Below are positions 45,512-59,599 of a stretch of 64,000 nt of DNA, one piece after another. Location: NCBI RefSeq assembly GCF_014649915.1, contig NZ_BMTY01000020.1, positions 80,068-144,067 on the forward strand. The letters run 5' to 3'. Source of the stretch: Streptomyces toxytricini (lineage in GTDB: Bacteria > Actinomycetota > Actinomycetes > Streptomycetales > Streptomycetaceae). Position 1 is the first letter of the stretch; each line of letters begins with the position of its first letter. Under the pieces are notes generated by a model. The model did no database searches and was not told where the DNA came from. It was given only the letters and a program-made list of their open reading frames with translations. Position numbers and translations under genes: made by a program.

Positions 45512-48180
45512 TGGAGTCGGCTGAAATCCGCCGCCGCTGGCTGAGCTTCTTCGAGGAGCGCGGTCATGCCGTTGTCCCTTCGGCGTCGCTCATCGCGGAC
45601 GACCCGACTCTGCTGCTGGTCAACGCGGGCATGGTCCCGTTCAAGCCGTACTTCCTCGGTGAGACCAAGCCGCCGGCCCCGCGGGCCACCAGCGTGCAGA
45701 AGTGCGTCCGCACCCCGGACATCGAAGAGGTCGGCAAGACGACCCGCCACGGCACGTTCTTCCAGATGTGCGGCAACTTCTCCTTCGGCGACTACTTCAA
45801 GGAAGGCGCCATCAAGCTGGCCTGGGAGCTGCTGACCACCCCGGTGGCGGACGGCGGCTACGGGCTGGAGCCGGAGAAGCTCTGGATCACCGTCTACCAG
45901 GACGACGACGAGGCCGAGCAGATCTGGCGCGACGTGATCGGCGTCCCCGCCGAGCGCATCCAGCGCCTGGGCAAGAAGGACAACTTCTGGTCCATGGGCG
46001 TCCCCGGCCCCTGCGGCCCCTGCTCCGAGATCAACTACGACCGCGGCCCCGAGTTCGGCGTCGAGGGCGGCCCCGCCGTCAACGACGAGCGGTACGTGGA
46101 GATCTGGAACCTCGTCTTCATGCAGTACGAGCGGGGTGTCGGCGACGGCAAGGAGGACTTCCCGATCCTCGGCGACCTGCCGTCGAAGAACATCGACACC
46201 GGTCTCGGCCTCGAACGCCTGGCGATGATCCTCCAGGGTGTCCGGAACATGTACGAGACCGACACCCTGCGCGTCGTCATGGACAAGGCGACCGAGCTGA
46301 CCGGGGTCCGCTACGGCGCCTCCCAGGAGACCGACGTGTCGATGCGCGTGGTCGCCGACCACATGCGCACCTCCGTCATGCTCATCGGCGACGGCGTCAC
46401 CCCCGGCAACGAGGGCCGCGGCTACGTGCTGCGCCGCATCATGCGCCGCGCCATCCGCAACATGCGCCTCATGGGCGCCACGGGCCCGGTCGTCCAGGAG
46501 CTGCTGGACACCGTCATCGACACGATGGGGCAGCAGTACCCGGAGCTGATCACCGACCGGCAGCGCATCGAGACCGTCGCGCTCGCCGAGGAGGCCCGCT
46601 TCCTGAAGACCCTCAACGCCGGCACCAACGTCCTCGAAGGCGCCATCACCGAGACCAAGGCCGGCGGCGGCACGGTCCTGGCCGGCGACAAGGCGTTCCT
46701 GCTCCACGACACCTGGGGCTTCCCGATCGACCTGACCCTGGAGATCGCCGCCGAGCAGGGCCTGAGCGTCGACGAGCCCGGCTTCCGCCGCCTGATGCAG
46801 GAGCAGAAGGACAAGGCCAAGGCGGACGCGAAGGCCAAGAAGACGGGCCACGCCGACGTCGCCGCCTACCGCGAGATCGCCGACTCGGCGGGCGGCACGG
46901 AGTTCACCGGCTACGCCACCAACCAGGGCGAGGCCACCATCGTGGGCCTCCTCGTCAACGGCGTGTCCTCCCCGGCGGCCTCCGAGGGCGACGAGGTCGA
47001 GGTCGTCCTGGACCGCACCCCCTTCTACGCCGAGGGCGGCGGCCAGCTCGCCGACCAGGGCCGCATCAAGCTCGACTCGGGCGCGGTCATCGAGGTCCGC
47101 GACGTCCAGCAGCCGGTGCCCGGCGTCTCCGTGCACAAGGGCTCCGTCCAGGTCGGCGAGGTGACCGTCGGCGCCTCCGCGTACGCCGCGATCGACGTCC
47201 GCCGCCGCCGGGCCATCGCCCGCGCCCACTCGGCCACCCACCTGACCCACCAGGCGCTGCGCGACGCCCTGGGCCCGACGGCCGCGCAGGCCGGCTCGGA
47301 GAACAGCCCGGGCCGCTTCCGCTTCGACTTCGGCTCGCCGAACGCCGTCCCCGGCACCGTCCTCACCGACGTCGAGCAGAAGATCAACGACGTGCTCTCG
47401 CGCGAGCTGGACGTCACCGCCGAGATCATGAGCATCGACGAGGCGAAGAAGCAGGGCGCCATCGCCGAGTTCGGCGAGAAGTACGGCGAGCGGGTCCGCG
47501 TCGTGACCATCGGCGACTTCTCCAAGGAGCTGTGCGGCGGCACGCACGTCGGCAACACCGCCCAGCTGGGCCTGGTGAAGCTGCTCGGCGAGTCCTCCAT
47601 CGGCTCCGGCGTGCGCCGAGTCGAGGCGCTCGTGGGTGTGGACGCCTACAACTTCCTCGCCAAGGAGCACACGGTCGTCGCCCAGCTCCAGGAGCTGGTG
47701 AAGGGCCGCCCGGAGGAGCTGCCGGAGAAGATCGCCTCCATGCTCGGCAAGCTGAAGGACGCCGAGAAGGAGATCGAGAAGTTCCGCGCGGAGAAGGTCC
47801 TCCAGGCCGCCGCCGGCCTCGCGGAGAACGCCCAGGACATCCGCGGTGTCGCGCTCGTGGTGGGGCAGGTCCAGGACGGCACCGGCGCCGACGACCTGCG
47901 CAAGCTGGTCCTCGACGTCCGCGGCCGCATCCAGGGCGACCGCCCGGCCGTCGTCGCCCTGTTCACCGTCGCGGGCGGCCGCCCGCTGACCGTGGTCGCC
48001 ACCAACGAGGCCGCCCGCGAGCGCGGCCTGAAGGCCGGCGACCTGGTCCGCACGGCCGCCAAGACCCTCGGCGGCGGCGGTGGCGGCAAGCCCGACGTCG
48101 CCCAGGGCGGCGGCCAGAACCCGGACGCCGTGCCGGAGGCCATCGCCGCGGTCGAGCGCCTCGTCGTCGAGACGGTCTGA
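45511..48180 (+). CDS. alaS: Alanyl-tRNA synthetase
   Basis: 889 aa. Class II catalytic domain ([50 protein letters not shown]), editing domain with zinc ligands [11 protein letters not shown] and [14 protein letters not shown], and the C-terminal C-Ala domain. It charges tRNA-Ala and clears mischarged Ser/Gly. Starts within the stop of the upstream gene; ruvX begins 2 bases after its stop. Confidence 0.98.
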   Translation: MESAEIRRRWLSFFEERGHAVVPSASLIADDPTLLLVNAGMVPFKPYFLGETKPPAPRATSVQKCVRTPDIEEVGKTTRHGTFFQMCGNFSFGDYFKEGAIKLAWELLTTPVADGGYGLEPEKLWITVYQDDDEAEQIWRDVIGVPAERIQRLGKKDNFWSMGVPGPCGPCSEINYDRGPEFGVEGGPAVNDERYVEIWNLVFMQYERGVGDGKEDFPILGDLPSKNIDTGLGLERLAMILQGVRNMYETDTLRVVMDKATELTGVRYGASQETDVSMRVVADHMRTSVMLIGDGVTPGNEGRGYVLRRIMRRAIRNMRLMGATGPVVQELLDTVIDTMGQQYPELITDRQRIETVALAEEARFLKTLNAGTNVLEGAITETKAGGGTVLAGDKAFLLHDTWGFPIDLTLEIAAEQGLSVDEPGFRRLMQEQKDKAKADAKAKKTGHADVAAYREIADSAGGTEFTGYATNQGEATIVGLLVNGVSSPAASEGDEVEVVLDRTPFYAEGGGQLADQGRIKLDSGAVIEVRDVQQPVPGVSVHKGSVQVGEVTVGASAYAAIDVRRRRAIARAHSATHLTHQALRDALGPTAAQAGSENSPGRFRFDFGSPNAVPGTVLTDVEQKINDVLSRELDVTAEIMSIDEAKKQGAIAEFGEKYGERVRVVTIGDFSKELCGGTHVGNTAQLGLVKLLGESSIGSGVRRVEALVGVDAYNFLAKEHTVVAQLQELVKGRPEELPEKIASMLGKLKDAEKEIEKFRAEKVLQAAAGLAENAQDIRGVALVVGQVQDGTGADDLRKLVLDVRGRIQGDRPAVVALFTVAGGRPLTVVATNEAARERGLKAGDLVRTAAKTLGGGGGGKPDVAQGGGQNPDAVPEAIAAVERLVVETV

Positions 48181-48182
48181 CG

Positions 48183-48653
48183 ATGGCACTGCGCCGCGGA
48201 CGCCGTCTCGCCGTCGACGTCGGGGACGCCCGGATCGGGGTCGCGACCTGCGACCCCGACGGGGTGCTGGCCACACCGGTGGAAACCGTGCCCGGCCGGG
48301 ACATCCCCTTCGCCCACCGGCGGCTGCGGCAGCTCGTGGAGGAGTACGAACCCCTGGAGGTCGTGGTCGGCCTGCCCCGCTCGCTCAGCGGGCGGGAGGG
48401 GCCGGCCGCGGCCAAGGTGCGCGCCTTCGCCGCCGAACTGGCCAAGGGCGTCAAGCCCGTTCCCGTCCGCCTCGTGGACGAGCGGATGACCACGGTCACC
48501 GCCGCCCAGGGGCTGCGGGCCTCCGGGCGGAACGCCAAGAAGGGGCGGTCGGTGATCGACCAGGCCGCCGCCGTGGTGATCCTCCAGAACGCTCTTGAGA
48601 CCGAACGGGTATCGGGTAATCCGCCCGGCGAGTGCGTCGAAGTGGTTGTCTGA
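48183..48653 (+). CDS. ruvX: RuvX/YqgF-family RNase H-fold nuclease
   Basis: 156 aa. LAVDVGDARIGVA gives the first acidic residue, VVVGLPRSLSG and LVDERMTTVTA the middle acidic pair, and SVIDQAAAVVILQNAL the last. YqgF/RuvX proteins process pre-16S rRNA ends and may act as junction resolvases. Downstream of alaS in the same operon, as in many bacteria. Confidence 0.95.
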   Translation: MALRRGRRLAVDVGDARIGVATCDPDGVLATPVETVPGRDIPFAHRRLRQLVEEYEPLEVVVGLPRSLSGREGPAAAKVRAFAAELAKGVKPVPVRLVDERMTTVTAAQGLRASGRNAKKGRSVIDQAAAVVILQNALETERVSGNPPGECVEVVV

Positions 48654-48779
48654 TCGCGGTACGGTAACGTTCCGCGAGATGCGGCGGCATTCGAACAGTC
48701 GTCGCCCACCACTTCAGAGGCGGAACCGGGTGCCTGGCGGCCGTTGCCGGGCACTCCGTCTCGCGGCTCTAGGGGATCC

Positions 48780-50543
48780 ATGACTGAATATGGCCGGGGC
48801 TCCGGCCCCGAACCGTGGCACCCGGAGGACCCCCTGTACGGGGACTCCGGGTGGAGCGGGCACGAGGCCCAGCAGGGCCGGATGCCGTTCGGCGGGGGCC
48901 CGCAGCAGCAGTACCCACAGGAGCCGCACCACCAGCAGTACCTCCAGCAGGAGCAGTACCCGGGGCAGATGCAGGGCTACCCGCAGCAGTCCCACCAGCA
49001 GATGCCGGTGCAGCAGCCCGCCTACGACGGCGGCGGGCAGCCCTGGGACACGGCCCACGGCGGCTACACCGGGGCCCCGCAGGCCGCCCAGGGCTACCCG
49101 GACACCGGGCAGTACCCGGGGGCGGCCGAGGGCTACCCCGGGACCGACGCCTACCCGGCCGGCGACCCGTACCCGGCGCCGGACCCCTACGCGGGCGCGG
49201 ACCCGTACGCCCAGCAGCCGGTCGGCGGCTACCCGGGGGAGGCCCCGGACCTCTACGGCACCCCCGAGGCCTACCCGCCCCCGAAGCCCCCCGGCCGCCG
49301 CGATCCGGAACCCGATGCGGAAGCGGAGGACGGCGAGCCGGACGAGGACTCGCCCCTGGCCGACAGCGGCCGCGACGGCGACGACGACAGCCGCGAGGCC
49401 GGATCCGGCGGCGGACGCCGCGCCGGCCGCTCCAAGGGGAAGGGCAAGGGGAAGCCGAAGCGGAGCGGCGCCGCCTGCCTCGTCGCGGCCCTGGTCATCG
49501 CCGGCGTCGTCGGCGGCGGCGGGTACTACGGCTACACCTACCTCAAGGCCCGCTTCGGCAGCGCCGAGGACTACGCCGGCTCCGGCAACGGCGAGAGCGT
49601 CGAGGTCGAGATCCCGAACGGCGCGACCGTCGCCCAGATGGGGTCGATCCTCAAGGAGGCCGGAGTCGTCGCCAGCACGCAGGCCTTCGTCGACGCCGCC
49701 ACCGCCGACAAGCGGAGCACCGGCATCCAGCCGGGCACGTACACGCTGCAGAAGAAGATGTCGAGCGCGTCCGCCATCGCGGTCCTCATCGACCCCTCCA
49801 AGCTCAACGTCCTCACCATCCCCGAGGGCAAGCGCGCGGTCGAGGTCTACAAGATGATCGACAAGAAGCTCGGCAAGCCCGAGGGCACCACCGCCCAGGT
49901 CGCGCAGCAGCAGGCGAAGAACCTCGGCCTGCCCGCGTGGGCCGTGAGCACCAGGAAGGTGCGCGACCCGCTGGAGGGCTTCCTCTACCCGACGCGCTAC
50001 GACCTGTCGAAGGAGACCACGCCCGAGTCCCTGCTCAAGCAGATGGTCAAGAACGCGAACGACAAGTACGCGGCGCTCGGCCTGGAGGGCAAGGCCAAGG
50101 AGCTGGGCCTGGCGAACCCGTACGAGCTCGTCATCGTCGCGAGCCTGGTGCAGGTCGAGGGCAACAAGCACGACGACTTCCGCAAGATGTCCGAGGTCAT
50201 CTACAACCGCCTGAAGCCGTCGAACACCGCCACGAACCAGAAGATCGAGTTCGACTCGACGATCAACTACATCAAGGGCACCAGCAACATCAACGTCAGC
50301 CGCGAGGAGACGCGGAAGATCGACGACCCGTACAACACCTACCGCTACGCCGGACTCCCGCCCGGCCCCATCAGCAACCCGGGCGACGAAGCCGTCAACG
50401 CCGCGCTCGACCCGGACAAGGGCGGCTGGATGTTCTTCGTGTCCATCGACGGCAACACCACGACCTTCACCAAGACGTTCGCGGAACACGACAAACTGGT
50501 GACGGAGTTCAACGAACGTCAGAAGAAGAAGTCGGGCGGGTAG
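48780..50543 (+). CDS. mltG: Endolytic murein transglycosylase MltG
   Basis: 587 aa. A Gln/Gly/Pro/Tyr-rich disordered N-terminus of about 180 residues, an acidic patch, a basic stretch, one membrane helix (about 229-252), a LysM-like/YceG region, and the catalytic part with SLVQVEGN (catalytic Glu about 460), VIYNRL, and PYNTYRYAGLPPGPISNPG. MltG cuts nascent glycan strands at the membrane. The ATG at 48780 follows AGGGGA. The cytoplasmic extension is much longer than in E. coli MltG. aroE follows by 11 bases. Confidence 0.94.
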   Translation: MTEYGRGSGPEPWHPEDPLYGDSGWSGHEAQQGRMPFGGGPQQQYPQEPHHQQYLQQEQYPGQMQGYPQQSHQQMPVQQPAYDGGGQPWDTAHGGYTGAPQAAQGYPDTGQYPGAAEGYPGTDAYPAGDPYPAPDPYAGADPYAQQPVGGYPGEAPDLYGTPEAYPPPKPPGRRDPEPDAEAEDGEPDEDSPLADSGRDGDDDSREAGSGGGRRAGRSKGKGKGKPKRSGAACLVAALVIAGVVGGGGYYGYTYLKARFGSAEDYAGSGNGESVEVEIPNGATVAQMGSILKEAGVVASTQAFVDAATADKRSTGIQPGTYTLQKKMSSASAIAVLIDPSKLNVLTIPEGKRAVEVYKMIDKKLGKPEGTTAQVAQQQAKNLGLPAWAVSTRKVRDPLEGFLYPTRYDLSKETTPESLLKQMVKNANDKYAALGLEGKAKELGLANPYELVIVASLVQVEGNKHDDFRKMSEVIYNRLKPSNTATNQKIEFDSTINYIKGTSNINVSREETRKIDDPYNTYRYAGLPPGPISNPGDEAVNAALDPDKGGWMFFVSIDGNTTTFTKTFAEHDKLVTEFNERQKKKSGG

Positions 50544-50554
50544 GTAGGTAGCAG

Positions 50555-51382
50555 ATGTCACGCATACGGGCCGCGGTGCTGGGTTCCCCCATCGAGCACT
50601 CCCTCTCGCCGGTGCTGCACCGCGCCGCCTACCGGGAGCTCGGCCTCGCCGACTGGTCGTACGACCGCTTCGACCTCGGCGAGGCCGCGCTCGCGGACTT
50701 CATGGCCGGCCTCGGACCCGAGTGGGCCGGGCTGTCCCTGACCATGCCGCTCAAGCGTGCGGTCATCCCGCTGCTCGACGAGATCAGCGACACCGCCGCC
50801 TCCGTCGAGGCCGTCAACACCGTCGTCCTCACCGCGGACGGCCGCCGCCTCGGCGACAACACCGACATCCCCGGAATCATCGCCGCCCTCCACGAGCGCG
50901 GCGTCGACAAGGTCGACAGCGCCGCGATCCTCGGCGCCGGAGCCACCGCCTCCTCCGCGCTGGCCGCCCTCGGGCGGATATGCACCGGCGAGGTCACCGC
51001 GTACGTCCGCTCCCGCGCCCGCGCCGACGAAATGCTCCGCTGGGGCGAGCGGCTCGGCGTCGACGTCCGCACCGCCGACTGGGCGGACGCCTCCCGCGCC
51101 CTCACCGCCCCCCTGGTCATCGCCACCACCCCCGCCGGCGCCGCCGACCCGCTCGCCGCCGACGTCCCCGACGCGCCCGGCACCCTCTTCGACGTCCTGT
51201 ACGACCCCTGGCCGACCGCCCTCGCCGCCGCCTGGTCGGCCCGCGGCGGCCGCCTGCTGGGCGGCCTGGACCTCCTCGTCCACCAGGCCGTCCTCCAGGT
51301 GGAGCAGATGACCGGCCGCACCCCCGGCCCGCTCGCCGCGATGCGGGCCGCCGGCGAGGCGGCCCTGCGGGCCCGCCACTGA
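50555..51382 (+). CDS. aroE: Shikimate dehydrogenase
   Basis: 275 aa. IEHSLSPVLHRAAYRELGL and LSLTMPLKRAV supply the substrate site (Ser and catalytic Lys), NTDIPG matches the NTDxxG motif, and AAILGAGATASSALAAL is the NADP glycine loop. It reduces 3-dehydroshikimate with NADPH. AGGTAGG-type site upstream of ATG at 50555. Confidence 0.95.
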   Translation: MSRIRAAVLGSPIEHSLSPVLHRAAYRELGLADWSYDRFDLGEAALADFMAGLGPEWAGLSLTMPLKRAVIPLLDEISDTAASVEAVNTVVLTADGRRLGDNTDIPGIIAALHERGVDKVDSAAILGAGATASSALAALGRICTGEVTAYVRSRARADEMLRWGERLGVDVRTADWADASRALTAPLVIATTPAGAADPLAADVPDAPGTLFDVLYDPWPTALAAAWSARGGRLLGGLDLLVHQAVLQVEQMTGRTPGPLAAMRAAGEAALRARH

Positions 51383-51604
51383 GGCATCCGCGCCGCCGCA
51401 CCCGCCCTACCTGATGCACTGTGCCGCCCGGTGTTGCTCCCGCCGGGCGCTGCGGCCAGGGTGGGCCGGGTGGACCGCCCGTCCCGCCAGCTGGACCGGG
51501 GGGCGGTGCACCGGCCCGGACGTGGGAGGATCGGGTAAAGGCGGGTCCGGGCCGCGCACCCGGCCGCGCCGCCGCTGTACCAGGCGCGAGCATGAGGAGC
51601 ATCG

Positions 51605-54829
<3,225 letters not shown>

Positions 54830-54913
54830 GGAGGGCGCCGGTGGGCGGCGCCGCGCCCGCAGTCATATAACGTTCTCGCATCAGTCGGTGGAACGAGACG
54901 GAGTGGCAGCGGA

Positions 54914-55729
54914 ATGCACCAGGGAGTCGGGGGCGGCAGCGGCGGCTGGGGTCCGCAGGGACACCGGCCGGCGCTGCCGCCGCAGCCGCCGATACCGCCC
55001 GCCCAGGGCTGGCCGGGCTCCCCGCAGCCCCCGCACATGCCCCCGCCGGGCCCGCAGCCCGGCCCGCCCTCGGGCCCGCCCGCCGGGCCCGAGGCCACCG
55101 GGCACATCCCGCTGCCGCCCGCCGCCGCCGCGCCGGCCGCCGGCAGCGGGACCGGCAACGGCACGGGCACCGGCACGGCCACCATCGCCGTGCTCCTCAT
55201 CGGCCCGGCCGGAGCCGGCAAGACCACCGTGGCCCGGCACTGGGCGGGCAGCCGCCCCGTGCCCACCGCGCACATCAGCCTCGACGACGTCCGCGAATGG
55301 GTCTGCTCAGGCTTCGCCGACCCCCAGGCCGGATGGAACGACCACTCCGAGGCCCAGTACCGCCTCGCCCGCCGCACCTGCGGCTTCGCCGCCCGCAACT
55401 TCCTGGCCAACGGGATCTCCTGCATCCTCGACGACGCCGTCTTCCCCGACCGGCCCGTCGTCGGACTCGGCGGCTGGAAGCGCCACGTCGGCCCCCACCT
55501 GCTGCCCGTGGTGCTGCTGCCGGGCCTGGAAATCGTCCTGGAGCGCAACGCGCAGCGCTCAGGCAACCGCAGGCTCTCCGACGAGGAGGTCGCCCGCATC
55601 CACGGCCGGATGGCCGGGTGGTACGGGTCCGGGCTGCCGATCATCGACAACTCCGACCTCGACGTCGAAGCCACCGCCCGCGCCCTGGACGAGGCCCTGG
55701 CCCGCTCCCTCTCCACCGCCTCCCCCTGA
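54914..55729 (+). CDS. P-loop kinase-like protein with a Pro-rich N-terminus
   Basis: 271 aa. The first 85 residues are almost only Pro, Gly, Gln and Ala. A P-loop kinase domain follows: GPAGAGKTT (about 97-105), LDDVREWVCSGFADPQAGWNDH (the acidic motif resembling AAA_33/zeta-toxin-like kinases), and a C-terminal LERNAQRSGNRRLSDEEV as a possible lid. No N-terminal secretion signal or membrane helix. Substrate unknown. A good TATAAC -10 lies at 54866-54871. Not part of the aro or pepQ operon by spacing (84 and 79 bases). Confidence 0.8.
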   Translation: MHQGVGGGSGGWGPQGHRPALPPQPPIPPAQGWPGSPQPPHMPPPGPQPGPPSGPPAGPEATGHIPLPPAAAAPAAGSGTGNGTGTGTATIAVLLIGPAGAGKTTVARHWAGSRPVPTAHISLDDVREWVCSGFADPQAGWNDHSEAQYRLARRTCGFAARNFLANGISCILDDAVFPDRPVVGLGGWKRHVGPHLLPVVLLPGLEIVLERNAQRSGNRRLSDEEVARIHGRMAGWYGSGLPIIDNSDLDVEATARALDEALARSLSTASP

Positions 55730-55808
55730 GCTCCCTCCGGACACGGCCCCGCACCGGACGGGGGCGCTCGCCGGGCCGGATGCGCCGGGCGCTCGTAGGC
55801 TCGAAGAC

Positions 55809-56918
55809 ATGTCAGACGTGTACGCGGCCCGCCGGGGCCTGCTTCGCGACCGCTGTGCCGCCGCCGGGAACGACGCCGCACTGATCACGCGTCCGGCGAA
55901 CGTCCGCTACCTCGCCGGGGGAGCCCCGCGCGGAGCCGTCCTGCTCCTGGGACCCGGCGGCGAGGACAGCCTCTTCACGGTCGGCCCGCCCAGCGGCGAG
56001 CTCGACGAGGGCCGCCTCGACGAGCGGCTGCGGCTCTCCGTCCTGGCGGGGCCCGGCGCGGACGCGGCCGTCGCCGCCGCCGACCTGGCCGGCTCGGCCC
56101 GCGCCGACTGCCTCGCCGTCGAGGAGCACCACCTCACCGTCGCCCGCCACCGGGCCCTGCGCTCCGTCGCGCCGCGGCTGCGGCTCACCGACCTCGGGAC
56201 CGCAGTCGAACAGCAGCGCCTGGTCAAGGACGAGGAGGAGATCGCCTGCCTGCGGATCGCCGCCGAGATCGCCGACCAGGCCCTCGGCGAACTGCTGGAG
56301 TCGATCCTCGTCGGGCGCACCGAGCGCCACCTCGCCCTCGAGCTGGAGCGCCGCCTCGTCGACCACGGGGCCGACGGCCCGGCCTTCCCGACCTCCGTCG
56401 GCACCGGGCCGCACTCGGGCCGCGGCCGGCACCGGCCCTCGGACCGGCGGGTGGAGGAGGGCGACTTCCTGACCGTCTGCCTGGGCGCCAACTACCGCGG
56501 CTACCGGTGCGAGATCGGCCGGACCTTCGTCATCGGCACCAGCCCCGCCGACTGGCAGATCCAGCTGTACGACCTCGTCTTCGCCGCCCAGCGGGCCGGC
56601 CGCGAGGCGCTCCTGCCGGGGGCCGCGTACCGGGACGTGGACCGCGCGGCACGCTCCGTACTGGACTCGGCGGGCCACTCGGAAGCCGTCGCTCCGTCGA
56701 CCGGGCACGGGGTCGGCCTCGAAATCGACGAGGACCCGCAGCTTGCACCTACGGCAATGGGTAAACTGGACGCTTGCGTGCCGGTCACCGTCGAACCGGG
56801 GGTCCACCTCCCGGGCCGGGGCGGAGTCCGGATCGATGACACGCTCGTCGTACGCCCCGAGGCGGACGGCGGTCCCGAGCTACTCACCATTACGACCAAG
56901 GAGCTGCTCGCACTGTAG
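55809..56918 (+). CDS. M24-family (Xaa-Pro peptidase-like) protein with altered metal ligands
   Basis: 369 aa with the creatinase N-terminal domain and the pita-bread catalytic domain. The five expected ligands D, D, H, E, E appear here as C224 (VCLGAN), E235 (CEIGRTF), H300 (STGHGVGL), E329 (TVEPGV) and D343 (VRIDDT). Three of the five differ from canonical, so prolidase-like activity is doubtful; a modified metal site or non-catalytic role is possible. It directly precedes efp, as pepQ does in many bacteria. Confidence 0.85.
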   Translation: MSDVYAARRGLLRDRCAAAGNDAALITRPANVRYLAGGAPRGAVLLLGPGGEDSLFTVGPPSGELDEGRLDERLRLSVLAGPGADAAVAAADLAGSARADCLAVEEHHLTVARHRALRSVAPRLRLTDLGTAVEQQRLVKDEEEIACLRIAAEIADQALGELLESILVGRTERHLALELERRLVDHGADGPAFPTSVGTGPHSGRGRHRPSDRRVEEGDFLTVCLGANYRGYRCEIGRTFVIGTSPADWQIQLYDLVFAAQRAGREALLPGAAYRDVDRAARSVLDSAGHSEAVAPSTGHGVGLEIDEDPQLAPTAMGKLDACVPVTVEPGVHLPGRGGVRIDDTLVVRPEADGGPELLTITTKELLAL

Positions 56919-56977
56919 GCCCGTCCGGCGGGCCGTGTGCGCACCCGTGGTCTTCCAGTGCAGGAGATTCCGCAACC

Positions 56978-57544
56978 GTGGCTTCCACGAACGACCTCAA
57001 GAACGGCATGGTGCTCAAGCTCGACGGTGACCAGCTCTGGTCCGTCGTCGAGTTCCAGCACGTCAAGCCCGGCAAGGGCCCGGCCTTCGTGCGCACCAAG
57101 CTCAAGAACGTGCTGTCCGGCAAGGTCGTCGACAAGACCTTCAACGCGGGCGTGAAGGTCGAGACGGCCACCATCGACCGCCGCGACATGCAGTTCTCGT
57201 ACATGGACGGCGACTACTTCGTCTTCATGGACATGCAGACCTACGACCAGCTGCACGTCGACCGCAAGGCCGTCGGCGACGCCGCCAACTTCCTCATCGA
57301 GGGCTTCACCGCCTCCGTCGCCCAGCACGAGGGCGAGGTGCTCTACGTCGAGCTGCCGGCCGCCGTCGAGCTGGTCATCGAGCACACCGACCCGGGCGTC
57401 CAGGGCGACCGCTCCACCGGCGGCACCAAGCCCGCCCGCCTGGAGACCGGCCACGAGATCCAGGTCCCGCTGTTCGTCACCACGGGCGAGAAGGTCAAGG
57501 TCGACACCCGCACCAGCGACTACCTCGGCCGGGTGAACGGCTAA
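56978..57544 (+). CDS. efp: Translation elongation factor P
   Basis: 188 aa, three-domain EF-P that rescues ribosomes at polyproline. N-terminal [41 protein letters not shown] with the loop lysine in PGKG (K33). C-terminal domains intact. No EpmA/EpmB pathway is evident nearby, so the lysine may be unmodified. GTG start, AGGAG upstream. nusB starts 2 bases after the stop. Confidence 0.97.
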   Translation: MASTNDLKNGMVLKLDGDQLWSVVEFQHVKPGKGPAFVRTKLKNVLSGKVVDKTFNAGVKVETATIDRRDMQFSYMDGDYFVFMDMQTYDQLHVDRKAVGDAANFLIEGFTASVAQHEGEVLYVELPAAVELVIEHTDPGVQGDRSTGGTKPARLETGHEIQVPLFVTTGEKVKVDTRTSDYLGRVNG

Positions 57545-57546
57545 CC

Positions 57547-57978
57547 GTGGCTGCCCGCAGCAACGCGCGCAAGCGCGCCTTCCAGATCCTGTTCGAGGCC
57601 GACCAGCGCGGGGTGCCCGTGCGGGAGGTCCTCGCGGACTGGGTCCGCCACGCGCGGTCGGACGACCGGCAGCCTCCGGTCAACGCCTTCACGATGGACC
57701 TCGTCGAGGGCTACGCCGACAAGGTGAAGCGCATCGACGACCTGATCGTCACCTACGCCGTGGACTGGGAGCTCGACCGCATGCCGGTCGTCGACCGGAA
57801 CATCGTGCGGCTCGGGGCGTACGAGCTGATCTGGGTGGACGACACCCCGGACGCCGTGGCCATCGACGAGGCCGTGCAGCTGGCCAAGGAGTTCTCCACG
57901 GACGACTCGCCGTCCTTCGTCAACGGGCTCCTCGCCCGCTTCAAGGACCTGAAGCCGAGCCTGCGCCGGGGCGAGTAG
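57547..57978 (+). CDS. nusB: Transcription antitermination factor NusB
   Basis: 143 aa, all-helical. ARKRAFQILFEAD, VDWELDRMPVVDRNIVRLGAYEL, and IDEAVQLAKEFSTDDSPSFVNGLL are the family's hallmark helices. Acts in rRNA antitermination with S10. GTG start, in the efp operon. Confidence 0.96.
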   Translation: MAARSNARKRAFQILFEADQRGVPVREVLADWVRHARSDDRQPPVNAFTMDLVEGYADKVKRIDDLIVTYAVDWELDRMPVVDRNIVRLGAYELIWVDDTPDAVAIDEAVQLAKEFSTDDSPSFVNGLLARFKDLKPSLRRGE

Positions 57979-57998
57979 CCCCCGGCAGCCGCCGGCAC

Positions 57999-58044
57999 GC
58001 CGGAAGGGGCCCGCAGCGCGTACGCGCCGCGGGCCCCTTCCGGC
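57999..58044 (+). terminator. Terminator of the efp-nusB operon
   Basis: 16-bp inverted repeat (57999-58014 with 58029-58044) with a smaller GCGC hairpin in the loop. Confidence 0.75.
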
Positions 58045-58073
58045 TCTCCGGCCCCCTGGCGGCCTACGCGAAA

Positions 58074-58119
58074 ACCGGTGCGGGCCGGGAGCCGAATCCG
58101 GCTCCCGGCCCGCACCGGT
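58074..58119 (-). terminator. Terminator of bldD
   Basis: Perfect 21-bp inverted repeat (58074-58094 with 58099-58119), loop AATC. On the minus strand it is followed by GGTTTT-like TTTTCG, so it acts on bldD. Confidence 0.85.
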
Positions 58120-58151
58120 AACGTTTCTGCTGGCCCCGGGGGACCGGGGGA

Positions 58152-58652
58152 CTACGCGTCCTCGTGCGCCACGGCGCGGCGCGCGTCCGCGTCGAGCACG
58201 CCCCAGCTGATCAGCTGCTCGGTCAGGACCGAGGGCGACTGGTCGTAGATGACGGCCAGGGTGCGCAGGTCGTCCTGGCGGATCGACAGCACCTTGCCGT
58301 TGTAGTCGCCGCGCTGGCTCTGGATCGTCGCCGCGTAGCGCTGGAGCGGTCCGGCCTTCTCCGCGGGGACGCCCGCCAGGCGCTCCAGGTCCAGGCGCAG
58401 CTTCGGCGGCGGCTCGGCCGCCCCGCCGGGCGTCGTGCCCGGCAGCAGCTCCTGCACCGGCACGCCGTAGAAGTCCGCCAGCTCGGCGAGGCGCTGGACG
58501 GTCACGGCGCGGTCCCCGCGCTCGTACGAACCGACCACCACGGCCTTCCACCGGCCCTGGGACTTCTCCTCGACACCGTGGAGGGAGAGGCCCTGCTGGG
58601 TGCGGATGGCGCGGAGCTTGGCCCCGAGCTGTTTGGCGTATTCGCTGGACAT
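58152..58652 (-). CDS. bldD: BldD, c-di-GMP-responsive developmental repressor
   Basis: 166 aa, the known family length. N-terminal helix-turn-helix (about 1-70, with QGLSLHGVEEKSQGRWKAVVVGSYERGDR) and the C-terminal c-di-GMP motif RGD-X8-RQDD at residues 114-128, identical in numbering to the S. coelicolor protein. BldD, dimerised by tetrameric c-di-GMP, represses sporulation genes during vegetative growth. Its upstream region carries two BldD-box matches (58715-58742), consistent with autoregulation. Strong terminator downstream. Confidence 0.98.
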   Translation of the reverse strand: MSSEYAKQLGAKLRAIRTQQGLSLHGVEEKSQGRWKAVVVGSYERGDRAVTVQRLAELADFYGVPVQELLPGTTPGGAAEPPPKLRLDLERLAGVPAEKAGPLQRYAATIQSQRGDYNGKVLSIRQDDLRTLAVIYDQSPSVLTEQLISWGVLDADARRAVAHEDA

Positions 58653-58714
58653 AACGCTCCCGGACGCTGTGACGCTGTGGCTACTTGACTCCGAGCGGCT
58701 CGCCGCGCGGCTGG

Positions 58715-58742
58715 TAACTCACTGTGAGGTTACGCAGCGTGA
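58715..58742. promoter_or_regulatory. Two BldD operator boxes in the bldD promoter region
   Basis: TAACTCACTGTGA (58715-58727, eight of nine conserved positions of TNACNCWGNGTNA) and TTACGCAGCGTGA (58730-58742, all nine). They are separated by 2 bases, 62-90 bases upstream of the bldD start. Confidence 0.6.
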
Positions 58743-58863
58743 CTTGGGTGCGTCAAGCCGAATGCCGACCCCGGCCCACGGACGAGGGGCCGCGCCCGCC
58801 CCCGGTTCGGCCCCCGCCCGGACCGCTGGTACGGTGGGGAGCGTTGCAGACGTCCTTTAAGGT

Positions 58864-59492
<629 letters not shown>

Positions 59493-59599
59493 CCCGACCC
59501 CCTGACGGGCCCCGCACGGGCCCGCGCTCCGGCCTGCCCCGCACCCCTCCGGCACGCCGGCCCGCCGCTCTGCCCTCCTTCGACCCACGGAGCACCCAG

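Noticed and set aside
45004-48276. Long antisense reading frame opposite alaS
   Set aside because: Same GC-rich frame effect. alaS is complete and conserved on the plus strand.
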